A DNA stretch of 64,000 nt from Limonium bicolor (Eukaryota > Streptophyta > Magnoliopsida > Caryophyllales > Plumbaginaceae), in the NCBI GenBank assembly GCA_023374045.1, contig CM041779.1, positions 272,276,062-272,340,061 on the forward strand, given 5' to 3'. This document shows positions 57,025 through 64,000 of the stretch, in pieces. The position numbers and the translations under genes are program-made. The notes beneath the pieces are model-generated. The model searched no databases and had not been told where the DNA came from. It worked only from the letters and a program-made list of their open reading frames with translations. Positions within the stretch are counted from its first letter, which is position 1, and every line of letters starts with the position of its first letter.

Positions 57025-58894
57025 CCTTAGTTAACTCATTTCTACTCAAATTTCCTTTAATGACTCCTAGTAAGTCCTAGGTCATATTAACTCACAAATA
57101 CCCTTAAAACACTTGGTTTTCTACCCAAATTTTGCCATAGCTTCTCTAGTACATTGTTATGCCCAATTGCATAGTTTTTCTTCCCTAATCATCTCAAGCT
57201 AAGTAAATCCTTAGTGGGTGTTCTCCACACATCAATTGCACTCAAATACTTCAATTCACATTACAATGCATAAACCTTAAACTGCATAGCACTAAGGCAC
57301 TTAAATGACATGGCTCTTAGGCCCTTAAATGACATAAATTAAACACTGAATTTCCATCATTTAGTGCTATCAACCTGTATTAACACAATAATCCCATGGT
57401 AATACATAAAACCCTTATAATTCATTTGTGATTATTTTTATAACTCATATGCTATTAGCTCCTTAGTCACAAGTTCATAAGCTTGTTCATATCTTTCCTA
57501 GGTCAATATAACCCATGTTTATAATGTAAGATCTAGGCTACATTTTGTACCAATATAGAAACAATCCCTTAAGGCATTAAAATATTAAGGTAAGTCATTT
57601 ACCTCAAGATTTCAAGCCCTTTTTCTCTCTTCTTCTCTTGATTCTCTTGATGAATTCGGCCTAGGAAATTTGATCACTTGCCATACTTCTAACCAAGGTT
57701 CGAATTAAGACAATGAGTACTAAGTGAAACCCTTAGACTCATTAAAACAACTCTTAAGTATTAAGAGGGTGCTTAAAGCACTAAATTGGGTGATTACCTT
57801 AGGAATTTTTGAATGGAGTGGTAGGGAATCAAAGAAAGGCTTCAACTAAGCTCTTGAAGATTGAACCAAGGCTAATATAAGGAATGAAATGAGCCATCTT
57901 AAGAAGCCAATTCGGCCATGTATAAAAAATGGAAGAAAAGATGATTTTTGAAAGCTTTTCTTACCTTAAACCAAAGAGAGTGTAAACTAGCGCTTGAATA
58001 TGAATTTTCCTCTTCAAATGGAGCTCCTTCAATGGAGTTAAACTTCAGTTTTGGATGATTTGAAAAGAGCACTTGAAAGGTCTTGACCCAACTAAGAAGA
58101 ATATGTGATTTATTTGTGATTTGGAGTTTTATGTTTACTTGGGCAAGCCATGGAAGTTCAAGAACAATGGAGGCTGGAGCTTTTACGGTTTTGGAGCAGA
58201 GAGAGTGAAGAAAATCATTTGGGGAAGAAGGAAGGAACGAGAGGAGAGGAGAGAGAAGGGAGTAAAGTAGATATTTGTTACTTTTGTTAAAGCAAGTAGT
58301 GAATTTACACTTCCCTTCTTCTTTTGTAAATGATGGTAGCTAAGGATGGTGAGTCACCTTGTAAAAACTGGCCCATTTGTTAATTAGGGATGGTCATTTG
58401 ACCATTGACCATTCAAAGAAGATTTATGACCTAAATTGTTACTATTTGGGTATTATTCATAATTAGTGCACAAATTTGTGAACTTCTTGTAATCTATTTG
58501 ATTTAGGCTTCCTAATGTGATACTAAGTAGCACACATGTTTATTAAGTTATAACCCTGGTCTTTGAGCCACTCAAAACTCTTTTCCAAGACAATTTTTTC
58601 AAAAGTGTTTAAGTGTTTTAAAGCACAATTTATGTTTTAGCTTGTTTTCTAGCATGGTTTTTTGGTAATTGTTTTAACATGTTCTTTATCATGTTAATAA
58701 GGTCTAGGAATCCCCTTTGGGTCTTAAACAAGGTTACACAAGGTCTTGAGTAACTATTTGCATAAATTGCCTTTATGGAGTATTCTTGTGTTTTCTATGG
58801 TTTAACTTGTCTACCAATGTTTCTAAGGCATGTTTTAGCCCTTTTACATCATAACTTGATGTTTAATTACCATATATAGCTTTGGGGTATTTCA

Positions 58895-61800
58895 ATCTAC
58901 CCCCCTTAAAAGAACTTTGTCCCCTAAAGTTCTCATGCATCTTATATCATTAGAATACACGGGTAATCTCATACCATTGATCATATAGATCATGTTTATA
59001 TGTAACCTTCAGACTCATATGGCCTGTCATATATGTATACTAAACATATCACACAACATGTCTCAGCACGTATAGCACTCAAAATCCTCTTTATTGCATT
59101 CTCCCCATGTCGCCGGTCCGAAGACAAAGGCTCACAGGTCCTCGGTCTCATGGGCGAGTAATGCAAAATATCATCCGCAGGTACCAACTATTGGACTCTT
59201 ACGCTCTCTGGTCCGCGGTCCTTTGGAAGATCAAAATAAACACATACTTTTGTCTTATACTCCCCATGTCGACGGTCAGAAGACAAAGGCATATGCGTCC
59301 TCGGCTTCATGAGCGAGTAATACAAAACTATTTTGTTCTCCTCATGTCCACGGTCCGAAGACAAAGGCACATGCGTCCTCGGCTTCATGAGCGAGACTCA
59401 GTAAAAAGAAAATCCTTTTTACGAGGCCACGTAAAAGAAATTCCTCTATTTGAAAATACAACTCAACTCCAATTCCACTTTATGCTACTGCATTTATTCT
59501 TAACATGATTAATTGTGACCACTGTAGGGAGTCTCAAGAATCATCCGACCCTGATGTGAGCAGCATCAGTGTTGGACTATCCTTCCACCCGAATTTGTGT
59601 TTGGTTTCCCTTGATCCCAGGGAATCAAGTTTCACCTCCCACGTCAATTTCAAACATCAAATAATTCACTCATTTCAAATTTTCTATCTTTTAGTCATTC
59701 TAATCATAATCAATACATCTCCAAAATGTGGACTCAGTCCATCAATCATTCTCAGTTCAACTCTCAGCAATTACCTAGGGAATCTAATTCCTACTAGGAT
59801 TTACATCGGTTTCATACTGATTCATACCTCATACTATTACCATACTCGGTCTCATATCAATATATACCGTAGGTGTTTTAATTCTCCTGGAGTTTCTCTA
59901 CTTCTTTAAACTTGTATTCTCACACCAGAATCAACAAGGTAGGTATGTAATACGTATGGTATTTGCATCTTATGTGCGTAATAACCATAATTAATCTCAG
60001 AATGTATACATATGCATTAAAACAAATTCTTTTGTGCTATGCACATCATAGTTTATGTACTCAGTACGTAAGCATACGCTAAACGGTTTTCGCTCTACCT
60101 CCCTTAAAATGGATTACGCCCACGTAATCAACATTATGTCATCGTTGAACATAAGTTCAAGATGTTCAGTTCTTATGGAGCATTTTGGCTTCCATGTCAT
60201 CTATCTCACGTTGTGATCCGATTAGAGGGTCTTAACCATGTTGAGGGCTTAGTCTCTGTATCAAGGATTCTTATGGGTATTTATACCAATCTCTCAACTT
60301 GGTTCAGTTTAGCCTCTAATGCTACAAGGCCTTTGGTAGATAAACCGTATATTTATTCAACTAGAAGATGTGAGATACATCATTCCTTTCCCCGTTCATT
60401 AGGTATATCAAACCTTTAAGGTACCGGTATACTAGCTTCCGCTGCGCGACTCTGATAACCTTAGGGCTTAGTTTGCCCGTTTTTATCCTTTTAATGTATT
60501 GTACATCCCTTTGCATCCTTATAATTTAGGAATAAAGGTCTCTCAATGGACGCGTGTTATCTTTAATTATACACGGTCTTAATGAGTTATAGCTTGTCTA
60601 TCCAGTCTCTCTAGAGATCTAATGTTCATGCTCTTAGTGTTCTCTCAAGTGTCTAAATTGTTCTTTCCAACTGACCTTTGGTCTGAGGATGATACTTAAT
60701 CTGAAGCTATTGTTCAGTGTTTATTGCTCTTTACAGTTTCCTCTCAAATCTTGAGACATATCAGATGTCTGTACTTAATAAATAGTGCTCCTAGCACTTC
60801 ATAACTCTTAATCATTTCATCCTGGAATGAGTTCTTTGATTCCTTTAGTGTTGTTGGTTTAACCGAGTTCATCACTGACGTGGTGCGGAGTCGACTACTT
60901 CTCGTGTTCCTTACACTACTAGTTTACATGCATGGGGTACCTTACTGATACATTACTACTTACCTGACTAACTTATAAATAAGTCTGTCAGGCCCGCAAG
61001 CTTCTATGGAGTGCAGTTGTCCCACATCTTGTTTTAGTATACTCGTAGTGTTCGTCACACGTTTAGCTATTGCTAATTTATGAAGTATTCTGTTGTCGAT
61101 CTCCTCTTTCATTGTTCCATGATAACACTTATTGTTCTTCTTGAACTTAATCAAGGCAAATCTACCTATTGTGTTCTTAAACGTATTCTACTTTTTTCCT
61201 GCCTTCAGTACGGACTCGATCCTTTAGCAATTGAGGTCTCTTTCCATAGAGCCTATTATCTTGTTTCTCATGTTTGATCTACTAGGAATGTACTTCCAGT
61301 TCCGTAAGGAATGGACAGTGTGCTTCCTGTGAAATCTTTCATCGCATGGTCTAGACTACTGGCGTTAATGCACAGTTCGTCTACCATCTCATTTCCTCAC
61401 TTACATCAGGTTTAACTCATAGATCTAATTGCCTTCATGCCAAAATTTGACGGTTTATATATGATGGTCGCTCTAATGCGCACCATGACTTTATCCATTA
61501 GACAGGTATTGTTTTCACGGCCTTTGCTACTGTGATAGCTTGCCTTTATTTTGTTTCCCATTGATGGCACAACTCCTCAACCGTTCACTCCAATGTCTCT
61601 TCTGATTTTCAATCCCTTCACGGTGTAACCACACTGGGAGTTCTCTAAGTTCGGGTGTGTGGCGGTTGCCGTATCATGCCGTAAGATCGTTATCTTATAA
61701 TGTGAAGATGTTTTACTCCAAATTCGGGTTCATGTGCAGGTTAATCTCTCTCACATTCTTTCATCAATTATGATGTTATTTACCAAGTAATTTAACTAGT

Positions 61801-64000
61801 TACAGAAGAAGTCATCCATTGAGTCACAAGCTCTTCTGATCGTTGGTCACTAGACGTGCCATGTTGTGCACTCACAATGTTTGTTTTCGACAAATAATGC
61901 TTCCTAAGTTCCGGGCATCGGATATAAGGTCTTGTGTGCAGTTTTCCTTCTTATATGTGTAACTAGAACATTCCAAGGAAATTTCAAGGTTTACGGGTTC
62001 CGTTTTCCAATAAAATGGTATTCTATCTCTGATAAGTGAAAGCCCAATTTGAGGGGTTTATTCCCACCCAAAGGCCTCACAACAAGGAGAGGTATCCCCA
62101 CCCTAAAAGGAGTGGTTTGTTCTCCGCCCCCGTCAATAGTATCATCTCTATATTCTCACTGGTGCTCACTTGGCAATTCCTCCACAATTAAATTATAGGT
62201 CATGTAACTGTTGTATCTACGAGTTGTAGTTCCTTCATGGCTTAGATAAGCCCCATTATGCCTTCTTTCAATTCTATCAACCGTCAGGTTACATCACTAG
62301 ATGTAGTATTGGATTTCATGGTAAGTCGTTGCATTCTGCTTCCCACTATGGAAGTTCGCTCAGGTCGTCTGAGGTTAATCAGTGTTGTGACAATACCTTC
62401 GCTCTCATAGACTTGCGCCTTTAGCAATTAAGGATAGGTTCGTATTAGGCATTTGCCTTACGGTGTCTAAGTTGGATATTTATCCTGGTTATCACGTGCT
62501 TCTGTCTCAATGCTTCGTTCAACATTCGTTGACTACGCTACCCGTTAATGATTAATCATACTTGGGTATTAATGAGTTAGGCAAACAATACTGACCATCG
62601 TTTATGGGTTTCGTTTGGCTCAACTATACCAACTCCGTGGTGTAGTCCTCTGAGCTTCCCTCTTTCGGGATTGTATGTCTTTGATCTTTGGTAGGTCATT
62701 TCTTAAATTCATTTTCTCTGATTCCATTCCTATGGTTTACCAACATCTTCAATGAAGAATGTTGTTACTGGTATTCTTAGCGGTCATCCTGGGAGATTTA
62801 CCCCGTTCTTGTTGAAAGTCGTTGCGTCAACTGCCCTCATTGTATCTCGTAATACATTCCTTGTAGGTTATTACTTACGTAGGGTTTTGCTCGCATTGTA
62901 GTGTGATCTCTTCGGTTCTTCGCTTTGAGGTTTGGGATTGGTGTTGGATTGATGTCCTTACCTATAGTGTCGGTTGTTTGTTGTTGAAGTAGGTTTCCTA
63001 GGTCTGAGATTGATAAAGCCAAGGCTGTGAACTGTTGCTGATGTTTACATCGTTTAGTGTTCTGACCATGTCCAGCCCTCCGCTGAATGGTGTGCCAACT
63101 TAATTTCTTACGGTCAGGCTGTCAGGCCCTTCCAAGTTCTCGTTCTCCAGTTCTTAAGGATTTGTAATCCGGTACTAAAATGCATTATAGCTGTAGCATT
63201 CTATTATCTTGCCATGATGGCTTCCCGTATAGCTTTATCGTGGCAGCACTTGCTATGGCAAGTGCGCCATGCAAGATGGGCTATCGGTACTCTGTAAGTC
63301 GGTAGTGGTACCTTCTCCTAATCTCCATGTAACTTGTAGTCCACGGGACTCCTTCTTCGCCCTCTTAGTTTTGGATAATCGATTATCTGGGCAGCTCCGT
63401 GATTATCTCCACAGTATAGTTACTTATCAGGGTGTTCCTCCTTCTGAGGGAACCCTCTTTCATTTGCTTTCGCCTTACTTCTCGCTCTCGTTCCCACGCA
63501 TTGACTCTCCTTTAGGCACTACGTCGTAGTCCTATTCCAGTATATAACTTGCATGCGTTTTCATGGTCGTCTGCACTATGTCGGTCAGGTTTTTGTAACC
63601 TTTCGAGTTGTATAGGGTTTGGAGTTCCTCGTTTCGTAATAGACTTTTAGGTAGTCTTTATTCTCATGCGCGGCATTGTCCCGCTGTTATGCTCCTTCGG
63701 ACTACTGTTCGGTGTTCCTTTCACTTCTTATTTCCTCTCCACTGCACTCATAGTGCTTTCATTTTTATTGGTATGGCGGGTTATCTCGACTGCGTAGCAT
63801 GTCGACCCATGTTGCCGATAATTACCATTCTCTCATTGATAGGATTCCGTTGGCAGCGCCTGTTTCAACGTTGCGCTCCAATCAGGACCTTCAAGTTTTC
63901 GTAAACTATTGTATAACGAGGTATTTCTCGTATTACATAATGCTAACTAACTGCCAGATCGGGTTTTCCCCGAGTAAGAGAAGACTTTCTTCTTTCTGGC
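58895..64000 (-). pseudogene. Element H gag-pol relic, cut by the window edge
   Basis: It aligns with the A/B internal region from the purine tract to about 34780 there, with substantial divergence (perhaps a quarter of positions in the parts I compared). The minus strand has the integrase signature HPQTKGQ at 60671-60691, with stops at 60653-60655 and 60626-60628 in the same frame. No long frame remains. The primer site should lie roughly 200 bases right of the window. Plus-strand frames near 63269-63904 are antisense by-products. Confidence 0.6.
59103..59424. repeat. Three-copy CATG repeat and hairpin in the H 3' untranslated region
   Basis: Units at about 59103-59158, 59262-59317 and 59341-59396 share a GGTCCGAAGACAAAGGC-like core and CATG-rich ends. 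A GTAAAAAG / CTTTTTAC stem follows at about 59401-59422. A/B has two units and the same stem. Confidence 0.75.

Larger units (their letters stand above)
46158..58894 (-). repeat. H left (3') LTR, truncated and split by element J
   Basis: 46158-47659 and 57025-58894 match successive parts of the A/B LTR (from about 26121 to 29801) at clearly lower identity than the A/B pair. It ends GGGGTATTTCA followed by the same purine tract. J and its target duplication lie between. The remaining LTR sequence is about 3.4 kb. Confidence 0.8.

Noticed and set aside
59094..59508. Open frames with repeated PHV and RRQRHMRPRLHERV blocks
   Set aside because: They translate the CATG repeat of the H 3' untranslated region.
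1..64000. Host genes, tRNAs or rRNAs
   Set aside because: All stretches are explained by LTR elements or their relics; no tRNA cloverleaf or conserved host protein was seen. The tRNA-like words are primer-binding sites.

Overview
This window is plant nuclear DNA, most likely eudicot. All 64 kb is LTR retrotransposon sequence, stacked by nested insertion. I found no host gene, tRNA, rRNA or CRISPR array. Evidence for a plant: tRNA-iMet primer-binding sites (TGGTATCAGAGC), a tRNA-Asp type site (TGGCGCCGTTGCCGGGG), Ty1/copia and Ty3/gypsy coding relics of plant lineages, kilobase-scale LTRs and perfect 5-bp target-site duplications (TSDs). Element names below are local labels.

Layout from left to right. 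E (1-5679, +) is an Athila-like, apparently non-coding element in a tandem state: LTR, internal, LTR, internal fragment, LTR remnant. It sits inside the gag of D (5680-10870, -), a Tekay/Del-like gypsy element with a 3.8-kb LTR; the break falls in the gag zinc knuckle. D lies in the reverse transcriptase of I, an old Sirevirus-like copia element on the minus strand. I survives as three pieces (10871-14293, 24942-25034, 39694-41101). Its gag is cut twice: by C (14294-24941, +, TSD gtatg), a 10.6-kb element with near-identical LTRs and no recognisable genes, and by the A/B element (25035-39693, -, TSD catca), a complete gypsy copy with 4.7-kb LTRs and a ruined gag-pol. At 41102 the LTR of I gives way to gypsy LTR F (41102-46148), which holds solo LTR G (43691-45915, TSD gttct). 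F is fused near 46160 to a truncated LTR of element H, a relative of A/B. The H LTR is split by a full Sirevirus-like copia element J (47660-57019, +), which has gag, protease, integrase, reverse transcriptase, RNase H and a third, envelope-position ORF. The H internal region (58895-64000) runs off the right edge.

Inferred order of events: I is oldest. D, C, A/B and probably F landed in I; E landed in D, G in F, and J in H. By LTR comparison C is the youngest. No copy looks autonomous. C and E appear non-coding, A/B and H share the same stop codons in integrase, and J and I are decayed by nonsense and frameshift changes. Any mobility of C, E and A/B must have used proteins supplied in trans.

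The most unusual signal is in the gypsy LTRs. Families D, A/B, F, H and G each carry an internal array of GC-rich inverted-repeat units of a common design (arm, inverted arm, second inverted arm), spaced about 70 bases apart in most. The arm sequence differs by family while pairing is kept. C and E carry comparable family-specific motifs in both LTR and leader. Coordinates of these arrays come from reading by eye and may be off by a few bases.
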